Positions 23,480 to 35,121 of a stretch of DNA of 64,000 bases are shown here, piece by piece. The translations under genes were made by a program, and so were the position numbers. The notes beneath the pieces were generated by a model. The model was not told where the DNA came from. It saw only the letters and a program-made list of their open reading frames with translations, and did no database searches. This stretch comes from Rusavskia elegans (Eukaryota > Ascomycota > Lecanoromycetes > Teloschistales > Teloschistaceae): assembly GCA_011316305.1 (NCBI GenBank), contig SAUG01000077.1, positions 186,001 through 250,000 on the forward strand, given 5' to 3'. Positions within the stretch are counted from its first letter, which is position 1. The number at the start of each line of letters is the position of its first letter.

Positions 23480-24964
23480 ATGGCTGAAAATTTCATCGCC
23501 GAGGCGTTCAGCTTACTCGCCATCGGACTCCTCGTCATTGGCCTAAGATGGGTGTCTCGCTTGATGACCGTCGGTTTCACAAACCTCGCTTTCGATGACT
23601 ATTTAATGATAGTTGCTGGGGTAAGGGAGACACGCTGCTACCCGGGTCTCGACAGATCTTCGCGATAGTCCATTAACAGAATATAGGCTTTATACTCGGC
23701 AGAGACAACCCTGGCCTACTATGTCGGCGCCAGATGGAAAGGCCTTGCCAACAACAGCATGACAGCTGAGGAACGCGCAACTCTATCCCCGGACGACATG
23801 AAGTATAAACTCATTGTGGGAGGATCAAAGAATCAGATCTGCGGGTGGATGGTGTATACGTCTTTGCTCTGGACCCTGAAGACCTGCATGCTCATCTTCT
23901 TTTCCCGCCTGACGTATGACGACTTCGACCCCCGTCGGCAGGAAGGCCACGTATGCTGACTTTTGTTGCAGTGTCGGCGTCAGTAACATGAAAATCCGGA
24001 TCCGGATCGGCGCTGTGCTCCTGGCAGTGACATATCTGGCAACTATTCTCTCCATCCTCTTGAGCTGTCAGCCGTTTCATCGTTTGTGGCAAATTTATCC
24101 AGATCCAGGAAGTCAGTGTCTGCGAAATCGCCTAGCCGACACGAGCTAATGAGCATAGACTTGTGCTACCCTGCCATCTCGACGTTATATGTTGCAGTGG
24201 TGATAACGCTCAATGCTTCAACCGACTTCTATCTGATGTCGGTGCCATTACCGGCAAGTGCTCATTATGGGTTGCAAATCTCGATTGAGTCTTGCAGCTA
24301 ATTGAATTTGCAGATGATTTGGCAGTCGCGGCTCGCCACCAAGAAGAAGTGGGTGTTGTCCGTCATGTTCTCCGGAGGTCTTCTGGTCACGGCAGCTGGT
24401 ATCCTCCGATGTGTTCTCATCCTTACAGTAAGTGGCCGTTGAGCTCGCGTGGGGACATGAGCAAGGCAGCTGACTCGCTGGTAGGCTGGGGCGAGCGGCG
24501 CAGCGCAAGCGGGACAGTGGTCCATCCGCGAATCCTTCATCGCCGTTGTTGTGGGCAATCTCCCGATGCTCTACACACTGTTCCAACGGATCCAACAATA
24601 CGGGTCCAGTAGCTTCAACCGATCGAATGATAAGAAAAGTTATCCGCTAGGGTCCTACAAAACCGGAGGCTCCAGCAGGATGGGGGGCAAGAAAGCGAAA
24701 AAGTTCCAGCATCCTCTCAGTATGCCGAACGACACTGCCATGGACAGCGACGAGCGGATTGTTGTTGACTCGAGGCAAGAGCCTGGGATGCCGCCCATTA
24801 TCGTGTCGAACGATACTCTTGCAGGGTCTGTTAATGGAGGTGGCAGGCAGCACAACACCGGCATCCGTGTCCAGACCGATCTACACATCGAGTCCTCAGA
24901 CGATGTCGACGATGGCGCGAGCAGGAAAAACAACTATCACCGTTTCTCGGACTCTATGGGGTAG
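23480..24964 (+). CDS. Fungal rhodopsin-domain (SAT4/PTH11-like) integral membrane protein
   Basis: Six exons (23480-23620, 23687-23913, 23972-24111, 24159-24253, 24314-24427, 24485-24964) give 398 residues with consistent phases. About seven hydrophobic segments follow the fungal rhodopsin-domain order: LLAIGLLVIGLRWVSRL, DDYLMIVAGALYS, MVYTSLLWTLKTCMLIFF, IGAVLLAVTYLATIL, then CQPFHRLWQIYPDPGN. Next come LNASTDFYLMSVPLP, FSGGLLVTAAGILRCVLIL and SIRESFIAVVVGNLPMLYTLF. The cytoplasmic tail (about 300-398) is hydrophilic and Ser/Asp-rich. Intron 4 uses a GC donor (GCAAGT). Family members sit in the plasma membrane; ligand and role are unknown. A second member lies on the opposite strand at 27344-28821. 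Confidence 0.85.
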
Positions 24965-25580
24965 AGACGGTACTTGATGAAATGTAATAATAGAAATGAA
25001 AATAACCATGGTCCTATAATTCGCAATTAGCGATCGAAAAAGATGTTGCCAGAAATAAGCGGGACGATATGACGATGAAGACATAACGGCTCTGCCGATT
25101 GCAAGACGTGCGTTATGGCTCTGGCACGAAGATAGAAGGCAGGAAATGCATCTGCACATTCGTCCAGCCTGATAGAATCTCCGGCTCGCACCAACTACAG
25201 CCACAGAAGCTAAAAGTAGGGACACCTATTGAAGACTCCATCTCTGAACAAATGGTTCAAGATTCAAGGGAAACACTATGGAGGTGAGGTGACGAAGGGC
25301 AAGAGGGTGTCGTTGGTAAGTGATATGGCGTGGATGTGCTAATCTCTAATCGGGTAAGCGACTATCGTTGGCGTGTGCATACCTCAGAGTTTTCTATTTG
25401 TCACTAGCCTCTGCTAGGCTAGGGTGAGTGAGTTATATGCCACTTTTCCTTTCTTGGACATGAGTCATCAAGAGACATGAGAAAATAATTACCTCACACA
25501 TCGTCGTACTTCAACTTCGTCAGGCTGCAAGAATCCTACTACTAAAGTACTCTACTGTCCCCTCCGTGCAATAGATCACA
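24965..25580. other. Intergenic upstream of DUF3669 gene
   Basis: About 615 bp with no gene. A pyrimidine-rich patch near 25440-25455 could belong to the promoter of the next gene. Confidence 0.45.
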
Positions 25581-26846
25581 ATGTCAGAACACAGAGACTT
25601 CTCGACGACATCTCGTGAAACGACACTATCAGATGAAATGAATCGAGCTTTCAATTTAACAACAACAACGGAGCGCGAGCTGGTCACTAATACAGGAAAT
25701 GATTCAGCAGATGATATGTCGGCCGGAACCGCATCCACCACAGCAGCTGATATTCTGCGGCGTCACCTTTCTGTCCGCTCAGTAATATCAACAACCTCAA
25801 GTTTCGCAGAGCGGATGAACCGTGCCCGACCTGGTGAGCAGCTCCACATTATCGGTCTCGGCTCCTGTGGTTCGGTTTTCGGGATTCCTGGAACGGAGAT
25901 GGCTGTGAAGAAAGGCAGCAACGTCAAAGCCCTGTGGAATGACTACAATCTAACCAATAAAGTCTATAATGCCTTCACTCACGTTAAAGATCTGCTGCAA
26001 GATACCTTCCCCACTAACACCATTCCACGAAGCCCGCAAGCAACTCAATTTTTCATGCCAGAGTCCGACTTCTGGGACACCAATCTTGAGAGATTTCCCA
26101 CTTCACATCGACAAGCGGGTGCTGTATTTGAGATGGACCGTATCTTACCCCTCCCCCAGCCTGCACGTGAAAGCCTTATTGATCTCTATTTTGATGATGA
26201 CACAGCCGAAGAAGCCAAAAATGACGTGGCGAATAAGGCATGCTTGGTTCGCATCTATCTTGGCGAGAAAGAGTCCGATCCCTCCCAAGCCTATGATTCG
26301 CTGCTTAACTTTCCTTTACGATTCAATATGATCGACGATCTGACACTGGATGTTGAGCAGCTTGCCGACGAAATGGCAATTGGACTGGCAGTACTCCACT
26401 GGGAAGCAGGAGTGGATGCAATGGATGTCGAATATGTCCTTGGCAGTTCTCGCGCAACGAGCGAGAAGCGATTAAGACGTGTAGCGGATCCTGATGAAGA
26501 ACCCCATGATATAGCCGACAAGCTGGACTTTACACAACGCGCCATTCACCTGTGGGTGTTGGACTTCGACAAAGCTCAACGATTTAAACCAACCGTACAG
26601 AGTATCACCCAAAACCTTGTCCCTGCATTTCTCGGAAATGACCCCTACTATCCTCGACCGAACATTGATAAGGACCTGTGGACTCGGTTTAGGTACACCT
26701 ACCGGAAGGCCAGCCGTGTTATCCTTGAAAACAAGAAGGCAGACCGCGGCATAATGAAGCTGCCACTGCAATTCTTGAATGCTGTGGAGAACAAGATCAA
26801 AGAGCACGCAGACTGGGACCCGGAGAAGCATATTTCGTTTGGATAG
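25581..26846 (+). CDS. DUF3669 domain protein
   Basis: Single exon, 421 residues, starting at the ATG in ACAATGTCAG. The first 80 residues are Ser/Thr-rich and probably disordered. The remainder has the layout of fungal DUF3669 proteins: IIGLGSCGSVFGIPGTEMAVKK (glycine loop plus lysine, kinase-like), FEMDRILPLP, CLVRIYLGEK, EMAIGLAVLHWEAGVDAMDVEYVLG, LWVLDFDKAQ and FLGNDPYYPRP. The pattern resembles a degenerate protein-kinase fold (Gly loop, VKK lysine, DFD), but the HRD catalytic loop is not obvious, so activity is doubtful. No membrane segment or signal peptide. Function of the family is unknown. It lies between two rhodopsin-domain genes. Confidence 0.8.
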   Translation: MSEHRDFSTTSRETTLSDEMNRAFNLTTTTERELVTNTGNDSADDMSAGTASTTAADILRRHLSVRSVISTTSSFAERMNRARPGEQLHIIGLGSCGSVFGIPGTEMAVKKGSNVKALWNDYNLTNKVYNAFTHVKDLLQDTFPTNTIPRSPQATQFFMPESDFWDTNLERFPTSHRQAGAVFEMDRILPLPQPARESLIDLYFDDDTAEEAKNDVANKACLVRIYLGEKESDPSQAYDSLLNFPLRFNMIDDLTLDVEQLADEMAIGLAVLHWEAGVDAMDVEYVLGSSRATSEKRLRRVADPDEEPHDIADKLDFTQRAIHLWVLDFDKAQRFKPTVQSITQNLVPAFLGNDPYYPRPNIDKDLWTRFRYTYRKASRVILENKKADRGIMKLPLQFLNAVENKIKEHADWDPEKHISFG

Positions 26847-27343
26847 TTCCATACAAATCATTCCACCTACGAGCGTCGAAAGCCCTTTGCTTATAGTGCC
26901 CTTTATCATTTCTCTATACTTCTTATCCCCAGTCTCTCTCCGCCTCTCCATTCTCAATTGCCAGCATCCGGAGTATGAATACAGCACTTCTTCTGACTTT
27001 AGATCTATCCTGCATCTCTGCAAATGGCCAGGAATGACTGTCGAACACTCTTTAGCCGTGGAGGCGACAGCAGGTTATAGGTTTTGGCGCGAGAGAGGAA
27101 TAGCCCCAAAATCCACTGTTACCAGCCTTGGTCGCGCATTGGCCCATTGCCATCTGCGGCGTAGGGAAGGGCGATGGGTAATTACATGATATTGCCGGCG
27201 CGCAAGATCTTCATGCTAACCGTGGAATCATCCGCCGACCTTCGAAGGGATGAGCTTCTGCTGGATTCCGTTTGCCTTCCTGATAAGTCAAGGACCGCAG
27301 CATCGCAGTCATTGCTTGATAATCCTTCAGTTGCGCGGGTAAA
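26847..27343. other. Intergenic between convergent genes
   Basis: About 500 bp; no recognisable gene or repeat. Confidence 0.45.
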
Positions 27344-28821
27344 TCACACATTGTCCTCCCTGTGAACCTCGAAGCGATCTGTCCTTACAATGCCACCTGA
27401 GAGGTGGTGACTCCGCAAGTCATCATCCGAGTTCTTGTTGGGATAACCCACGTCCGACACGATTGGGTGTTTGTGTTCCGTCAGTTCCAAATCATCCCCG
27501 TGCGTAGAAGGTTTGGACGTGCCGCTGTGCTTGACATAATTCTTGTTTCCCCGGTAAGAACCCTTGGATTTGTAGTTGAAGTAAGACCGGAGAGAGCTGG
27601 GCAGGTACTTGCTGACGGGGATGAGTTTGAATAGTGGCTGCAGTACTGGGAGACATCCGCAGATGATTCCCACGTTGAGCTCCAATGTGAAGACTATGTT
27701 GTTCCAGACGAGGGACTCCTAACGCAAGATTCGGCGTTAGCATGGCTTGTTCGATTCGAGTGGCACATCCTCGAAGAGAAAGCTTGAGAGAACAAATTAT
27801 TGCAACTCAGGGTCAGGAATATTCGCGGCGCAGCAATTATGAAAGAACGGCCGTACCTTTGTGTCCTGGCCGCGATACAGAAAGGCCTGCCGCGCAATCG
27901 ACATGGCGCAGGCGCTGGACAGATTTTCAGTATTGATCCACGCGCGCTTCAACCGATACCACTTACAATGCTCCGAACATGAAGATCACAGAAAGGGCAA
28001 ACTTCCGCCATCGGGGTAGATTAAGCTTCCACAACATGGGAGCTGGTAGCAGCAAGATAGCAAGATCGGTGAAGATGCTGAACCAGCCAATTACGAAGTT
28101 GATTTTGGTGCGGTCAATGCAGCGCTCCGGTCCTTTGTAGTCAGGATCCCACACAGCTTCCACCGGTAGACATCGGAAGATTTTGGCGAAGGCGCAGCTG
28201 ATGCCATAACCCACAACAATGACTATCAGTACATTGCACGCATAACGAAACTTCTTGTCAACTCCAAAGATCCGGTAGTAAAGTAGGAGGATGGAAAGCT
28301 TGGCGAACATAACGCCTGTGATATAAATGATATCACCAGCCCCGATGACCTGTCGTGCTGTGAGCCGATATTGATCCAACAGAGAGTTAACAGAGAACAA
28401 TAGCTCACGGTGGATAACCTGGCCAATTTCTCTTTCGAACATATGTTCCACAAATCCATCCCAACTCCATTTTGCACAACTGACTATAGGTCAGAAACAC
28501 GGCGTTCTCAAGGGGTTTGCAAGGCCTCTGTAAGGGAACTTACGGACGGCATTGCATGCTACTCGCCCAACTGCGAATAACAGGGCAAGAATCGAGAACC
28601 CTGGAAGGTCAGATCAGCAAATCCCATATGACAAGTGGTAGCGAGCACGAACAGTCGTCCCAACCAGGCGAACCTGTGACGAAGATCTTGACATATAGCC
28701 GCATCAGAACAAAGACGATGGCGAAGGTCAAGGAAACAGCGGACGCATCGATGACTTTCCAGCCACTCGAGGGAGCATTGCAATCGCGGATGACACCAGG
28801 TGGAGGCTTCAGAGAAGACAT
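27344..28821 (-). CDS. Fungal rhodopsin-domain integral membrane protein
   Basis: Six exons (28821-28653, 28600-28544, 28483-28409, 28357-27967, 27914-27857, 27718-27344) encode 374 residues. Key segments are ASAVSLTFAIVFVLMRLYVK, GWDDWFSILALLFAVGRVA, GDIIYITGVMFAKLSILLLYYRIF, NVLIVIVVGYGISCAFAKIF, then CLPVEAVWDPDYKGPERC. INFVIGWFSIFTDLAILLLP and NIVFTLELNVGIICGCLPVL follow; together these are the seven-helix fungal rhodopsin/SAT4 layout. The tail is hydrophilic and His/Asp-rich. The third intron (28408-28358, GTGAGC...CACAG) is in frame and could be retained, giving 17 more residues. The last intron (138 bp) is longer than its neighbours. Role unknown. Confidence 0.82.
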
Positions 28822-30218
28822 GGTCGGAATCTCGTCACACACTTGACTTCGGTGTATCAGAACGGAGCTTTGAATCGAAGAGCTCGTAGGTAATGCCAGA
28901 AGGAGGTCAAACCATGAGACCCAGTAAGTAACGACAGGACAAGCCTTCTTGAGTCTTTTGTTCCCATGCTAGAAAGGTTGTGGAGGGCACCAGCCCACGA
29001 ATGGTGTGGGATTGATATCTGTAACATACACCATCCCGTCACACCCCCAGATATGGCTGGTTTAGCCGGGTTATGCCGTTGATCCTGAACAATCGGCAGG
29101 CTCCATTGGTGCGGCTATAGACCTTTGCAAGAAACGTACCATCTTGAGATCCCGTGTTGCGGAATTTCCATTGTTGATCATGTCGAGACGACGCGGCGCT
29201 GTCCAAGAACGGTGTGGTACAACTAGTGGCTCGGAACGAGGTTTTGGCGAAGCTTGACCTCGACTACCTGCTCGAAGCTTGGTTCAAATGACAACTGATT
29301 ACTCAATCAGAGGTTCTTCCACCTCTGGTACCACTCGTGTTATAGAGAGCGCGAGTGAAACCACCAGTCGCAGCCGTTGGTTCTGGGAGGATCGTGTCGG
29401 AAATCGGCGGCCACGTTGTGCAAGCGACTATGGGGCAACCTCGTCTAATTCCTGCAAGATTGTGTGGATGAATGTCTCCGGGAAGTCCTGAAGCGGCAAA
29501 GATCAGCCAACCTGCGCGGTGCTGCTGCAGGTTTAGCACCCGTACCTGACGAGAAAATTCCAATGGGGCTACTCACTCCTACACCACCGCCGGAGTGCGC
29601 GATCAGTACTGGTGGAGGAATCCGAGTTTTGATATCCCGCTGCAGCCCTCTCATACCCACCGTGCTAACCGCAGAAGGATTTGTATTGAGTTTCCAACAA
29701 GCAGCTGTCCCTGATATGACATCACAATCCTCAAAGGATCAGAAGGTTTGTTGGACCGTGAGACTGTCATAGTTGATAGGTGAGCACGTAGGATCGTGGC
29801 ATATATTCGACAACGATGCTCTCGATACTCGACAGCAGTCTGGCACATGACAAATCTGGCTGGGCGAGATCGTCATTGCCTAGGTCGTCACGGTAGCGGG
29901 CGGGATCATCCCTGCCTCGTGCCGTGGCCGCTCCGGCGGAAAGCTTCTTGTGATGCTGGGGGATCGACAATGTCGCTGCCCAGGAAAGAACTTGAAACCA
30001 GATGTGGATTTTTGACATCTACGCGTGGCTATCGAGGTGACGACAAGGGTGGTGAAGGGGTTCCTATACAACGATTGCATGCAAGCCTTTGAAGGCACCG
30101 CTATTAATCTCTTGAAAAAACACGCTCGTTGTATTATTTTCTATCTGCACATTTTGCTCTTTTGGTAACAACAACAGCATCCTGCCATGCTATCAAGCAT
30201 GACGCCTCAGCAACCTCC
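28822..30218. other. Intergenic, about 1.4 kb
   Basis: No gene could be assembled. Several short open frames on both strands lack ordered motifs. The segment 29630-29660 shares a 19-bp match with 22500-22520. Confidence 0.45.
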
Positions 30219-31294
30219 TCACTGTCCCCCCTTCACTCCCTTCGCCAAAAAAAGTCTCCGCCACATCCTCTTCTCCCCGAAATCCAAATGACTCAGTTCC
30301 TCAAATTCCACAAACCCCACATCCACACACCCAGCCTCGTCCAACATCTTCAACATCTCGTCCTTCGTAAACCCCTCCCGCGCCACCGTATGACTGCCCG
30401 GCATCACGTCATGCGCATGTTCGCCGTGTCCAATACACGCTGCTGCCCCTTCTTCACGGACAGTGGTACCCACGATCCAATCGACGAGAAGCACAGGTCG
30501 TCCTACTTTGACCCTTGACACCAACATCTTGACGGCGTCATCCGGGGAGGAAACATGATGCAAAGCCATCGTCATAATGGCCAGGTCAAAGTCGAACCAC
30601 TCTTTCCCCGCGAACGAGGTGCTCTCAATGGAGGCAGAAGGAGCAAGCAAATCGCCCTGTACCGCAAACATCTTCTTCCGGTTCGGAACATCGAAGGCGG
30701 CGGCACGCTGGTTGAAGGAGTTTACCATTCGGGCGGAGAGATCGATTCCCCAGGCTTCGTCGACGTAGTTGAAGATACCCTGGATATGGTAAGCGAATTT
30801 CGGATCGGATGGTTTGGGATAAGGATCTACCCGTGAGATTACGCCCTCGCCACAAGCATAGTCCAGAAGCCGAAAACTGTAGCTCTTCTTGTTGCAATCG
30901 GTGGATCCATCCTCGGGGGACGTTGGAATCCCGATCCAAGAGAGACGGCCGAGGATTTCGCTGTTGATTTGTTTGCCGAGATCGAGGATCCAGGGTGCTG
31001 GGTACATAGAATCGAAAGAGCTGTGTATTTTGGAAGATTAGCAGAGAGATCATGGAAAGGTTGAAAGACGCGACGGAGGCGGAAACATGGTTCATGGGTT
31101 TGATGGGAAAGCATTTGTAATGGTTGTGAGGTCGAGATAGTAGTAACCACAGCTGGGGATTGCAGACACCATGCTGTACAAGTATGAAAAGCCTTGGTTT
31201 ATCTGCAAGCGAAAAAACCACTACCACTCATGGGGATTACTGACTCGAAGTATGCTTGGTTTTTCTCCCCAAGGGTAGCATTGGATTCAGTCAT
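30219..31294 (-). CDS. SAM-dependent methyltransferase (class I)
   Basis: The main exon (31020-30219) contains the SAM-binding motif I RLLDYACGEGVISR, an acidic partner WGIDLSARMV, the motif IV-like region DFDLAIMTMALHHV and a late KMLDEAGCVDVGF strand. This is the Rossmann order of UbiE-type class I methyltransferases. A 5' exon (31294-31245, MTESNATLGEKNQAYFD) fits such proteins and joins in phase to SFDSMYPAPW if one 224-bp intron is removed. That intron is long for this window, so a further small exon is possible. The predicted 283 residues lack a signal peptide or membrane segment. Substrate is unknown. Confidence 0.72.
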
Positions 31295-31901
31295 GTTGAG
31301 GATTGGTTTGGAAAGAAACAAGAAAGAGTAGAGGAGTTGCTCGTATGCAGCGATTAACATGGACTTTCTGTTGATGAGGCATTCAGAGTGTCTCTGCCGG
31401 ACGCTTTATATACATGTCGAGGATGATGTACATATGGTTCACCGCATTGCTAAGGGTATGTCTCCGGAGCCTGTCAACACGCCATTTGTTTCCGTTTCAT
31501 CGAGCTGGCTTGATCCGGAGAGTTTGGATTCCTGTCATCGGCTCTATGGGAAGGCTTGATGCTCTCTGAGCAGTAGCGAAAAGTCGCCGCAAAGTCGCCG
31601 GCGCAGCTGATTCTCAACATATGGACCAATTGCAATTATTCCATTTGGAATCGGCTGCCAACGTACCTGTGCACTATCATGCATCCAATTTGTATTGACG
31701 ACTTGTTCTGGCTGTTGGTTCCGTCGATTGAGATAAACATCAGCGGTGTGCCTTCAGTTGGCAGAGAGGGCATCCGATAACTCGACCGCCGGGTTTCCCA
31801 TACCTCGAGCGTCAACCTAACCGAGTACTCTGCCAGTGCATGGGATCTATACCGTCCAATGCAAAGGCGTGACAAACGTCCCCATCAGGCTCACGCATTC
31901 T
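31295..31901. other. Intergenic, about 600 bp
   Basis: A 66-codon open frame at 31359 shows no features. A near-tandem AAAGTCGCCG(C/G) pair occurs near 31580-31600. Confidence 0.45.
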
Positions 31902-33935
31902 CTACGCCAGCCAATAAGGTTTCAACACTTCGACGCTACCACCGGCGGCTTCCGTCTTCTCGTAAGTACCAGTCTCGTTAAGTATGGCAAGTGGTTTCCG
32001 CCGGCCTTCGTGGCGATATTGGCGGTCAATCCTGTAAACGTGGGGCTGACGATACTTGTATACGTCAATGTCGTCGATTTCGTAACAACCGAGCCCATTT
32101 CGAAGGTCGCGGTACGTGAATGATCCCAGAACCAAAGTTTCGAGAGGTGGTGGCCAGAGGTCGAGAAAATCGACATGCTTATAGTCGAGGATGATATCAA
32201 GTACGCTCTCAGTGTAAATGCCGTGTGACCGAGCCTCTTGAAAGCTCAATCTTGCTGGGTTGACGGATGGCATGTTCCGAATGTTGAGTGTACGTAGACT
32301 TTTCATCATTGAAAGCCGCTCCCTTGCTGCCTAAACATGCTTGATTAGCTTTCATTGCCAGTCACTGTATTAACATGATGGACGTACACAGCGATCGCCA
32401 TGCCTTAATCTATAAGGATCATCGTCGGTATCAGTGAAGATACCCCAGTCCATTGGCAAACCTATTTCAACGAGGTTAGGGCAAGAGCACTGGACATCTT
32501 TAATCCATGAGCACGAAGGCGTAAAGGAGCGTAAGTCTGCATCTCTTTCGTCCCAAACGAGCGATCGCAGATGCCATCCGTGCCTATCCAATACGGTCTT
32601 AAAATCGTCTGGTGGCGGCTGAAGGGCCTCAAGAAGTACCGATAAATTGGTAAGTCCAGGGAGAAAGCGTATAAAGTCCATAAGTCGAGATCGAAATGTT
32701 GTGTCAGATGTTTCATGTCTTATAGCGAAAGACTGAAGCTTCAATGTCGACTGCGCTTGCATGTGTCCTTGCCCAATTAGAAACTCAAACGCGGTTTCAA
32801 GCCCCCAACAAGACACTAGGTTGAGCGAAGTGAGGCTATTGACGTCTAGCAGAGTCAGAGTGAAGCCGGGACGTATTAGCCTGCCAACATCAAGGCACTT
32901 CAATTCGCAGGAATCTAGATGTAGCCATGGGTTTGCAAACGGTCCTCGCTGTTTCAATTTCCTGTGGTCTTTTTCCCAATCATTGGCTGCTTCCCTCCGG
33001 TTGTAGTCATCGTAGTCAATTTCAATATCATCGACCAATTTCTGAACATTTATATTCACTTCTGGTCTCATCGAATACCCGGGATCATGAGCGTCTCTCA
33101 CCGCAGCATCCTCTGCGCCGAGACATAGGTGCTTTAACAAGCGCGGGTTCTCCAAGATGAGATTTTTGACCGCATATGACGCACCGCTGTTGTCCATGTT
33201 GTTGATACTCAACGAGTTAATGCCTGGTATGCTGACTTCCCATCCCATACGTGTATCATGGTTGTAGTTGTGGATCTTCAAGGTCCTGAGACTTGGTCGC
33301 TGATATTGTAACAGGAGTTGGAAGGTTTGTTTATTCATGAAGCAACCATGGTCCCAGCTACAAGATATCAGCCTTGCGCCATGAACACCAACGTTGGACG
33401 TACATGAACTCGGTTAGACTTCTCTTGGGCAACCGTCGAATCAACAGCCGGACGAGGGTATTAAGGTGAGTAGATGTCAATGTACTGGGAAAATAGATCC
33501 CGCCATATTGCGGCTCAGTTCTCACGCCAGGAAGGTCACGTCGGATGTGCTTGATCATCAATGGACCGGTGTGTGTGGTGATCCTGACTGCTGTTACGTA
33601 CTGCAGTCCTGCGCGAGTCGAGGAGCCAACCAGATCTTCGATATTATCTAATTGATCCCATATCTGAGGAACTCGAAGCACGAGACGCGAGTACAAACGT
33701 GGTAGGACGATTGCTCTGAGCGTACTGCATGTTCGACAGAGACTGGCGAGATCGTGCCGATATGAAATCTAAAGCGTGAGCTTTGGAAAAACAACAGCGA
33801 GGTCAAAAACTATCAACCTACTTGCTCGACTACCATACAAAGTACTTCAGAGGGTAACGAAACGAGGTGATGGGCCTGGGTGGACTCAGTGTGGACTTCG
33901 GTCTTCCGTTTGCGGGCTGTTGTGTTGCGAGCCAT
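31902..33935 (-). CDS. F-box/leucine-rich-type protein, copy 1
   Basis: Four exons (33935-33822, 33768-33404, 33357-32388, 32330-31902) encode 625 residues; introns are 53, 46 and 57 bp. The N-terminus is basic (MARNTTARKRK). An F-box-like helix pair follows (LVSLPSEVLCMVVEQISYRH, about 24-43; then SLCRTCSTLRAIVLPRLYSRLVL). The rest has irregular leucine-rich strands (SLRTLKIHNY, LLKHLCLGAE, SLTSLNLVSCWGLE, NLSVLLE, RSLVWDER, CPNLVEIGLPMDWG, SLRTLNIRNMPSVNP). It ends in the conserved tail YEKTEAAGGSVEVLKPYWLA. F-box proteins recruit substrates to SCF ubiquitin ligases, but no partner is suggested. The gene at 44218-46164 is a clear paralogue with introns at matching places. Confidence 0.78.
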
Positions 33936-35121
33936 AATGTCCAGTTTTACAAAGTTATCCCGTGCACTGGTAGGGTCTCCGATATGGCTGGCAGTCAAGG
34001 TACCGGATGCCCATCCGGCCAGTCGAAGGACTACTTAAGGCCGACTCCACGACCTTTTGATGTTGAAAGTGAATCTGGATGTAGGTCTGGTGTAGTGAGT
34101 TGCATTCGGGTGGGCGACAGGTTGCAATTGGATTATTTTTCTGGCGAGTCTTTTTCGGAACAATGCATCACTACTTGGATAATTTATGGTTCTGGTGCCC
34201 GGTTTTCCCATGGTCCGGTAAGCAAATCAAGCGTTGGTATACCAGCATCGAATACATGGTAGCAGAACTGCAACCACAGTTCAATTAGCGTAAATAACGG
34301 TTCCTTGGAATTTCAATTTAAATATGCTCAGCAATGTGACGTACACTTCCACCAATGACTCAAGCAACGTAGAAAACTTTCACAGATAAGTATGCCTAGA
34401 AGAATGCATCATTTCAACGGCTATTGATCTACAGAACGGTAGTTGCCCAGCAATCTGTCAGACTCCAAAACGACACCAAAAACGGACGGGCCCCCAGTGG
34501 ATTCGATCTTAGTGGGCATTTGAAGCCTTACTGAGGTGATCTTGGAGGTTGACACAATCATTATCACGGAATCCCATATTGAGGTACCGCCTGCTGTACG
34601 CTCCTCTTGCGAACGAATTAGGCTAGGTGTCCTCGCCCTGGCCCACGTTGTCCTGTGATGGCAGCTAACATATAGAGATGACGATGGAGGTATGGGAGAT
34701 GATGGTGGGTGGGGAGAAAGGAAGGGAAAAGCGAGGAACGGAGAAGATCCGAGGTATGGACGGGTACTAAGGAAGAGAAAACACGACGTGGAGGATCTAG
34801 CGACAGCAATAAAGGAGTGTTCCGAGTGAAGATGAAGAATCCGATACCAGAATGAATTTACAACGGCTGCACTGTAGCGGTGCATCCACCCTTCGTGTTA
34901 TTTGTTTGAGAAGCGTGGCGAAGATCCTCGATATGAAATCTTGATCCTCCTAGAGTTTAACAGAATATGGTAGGTAAAAAGTCGATCTTTGAAAGAGCCG
35001 TAGTAGAGAATTGTCCCTCAGCCGATCAGGATGGTGAATACATGACTATTTCGGACGCCAAAGCTGGACATGCCCGCTCCGATAGACGCCCGCTGTACAT
35101 GCATCGACATGATGTGATCAT
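33936..35121. other. Intergenic, about 1.2 kb
   Basis: Upstream region of the F-box gene and 3' side of the wall-sensor-like gene. A minus-strand open frame at 34885-34421 gives a Ser/Pro-rich translation without features and is not called. Confidence 0.45.

Noticed and set aside
33936..33998. N-terminal extension of F-box copy 1
   Set aside because: The apparent start is TTG; the first ATG in frame is at 33935.
34421..34885. Minus-strand 154-codon frame
   Set aside because: Ser/Pro-rich translation without domains, signal peptide or splice support; probably chance.
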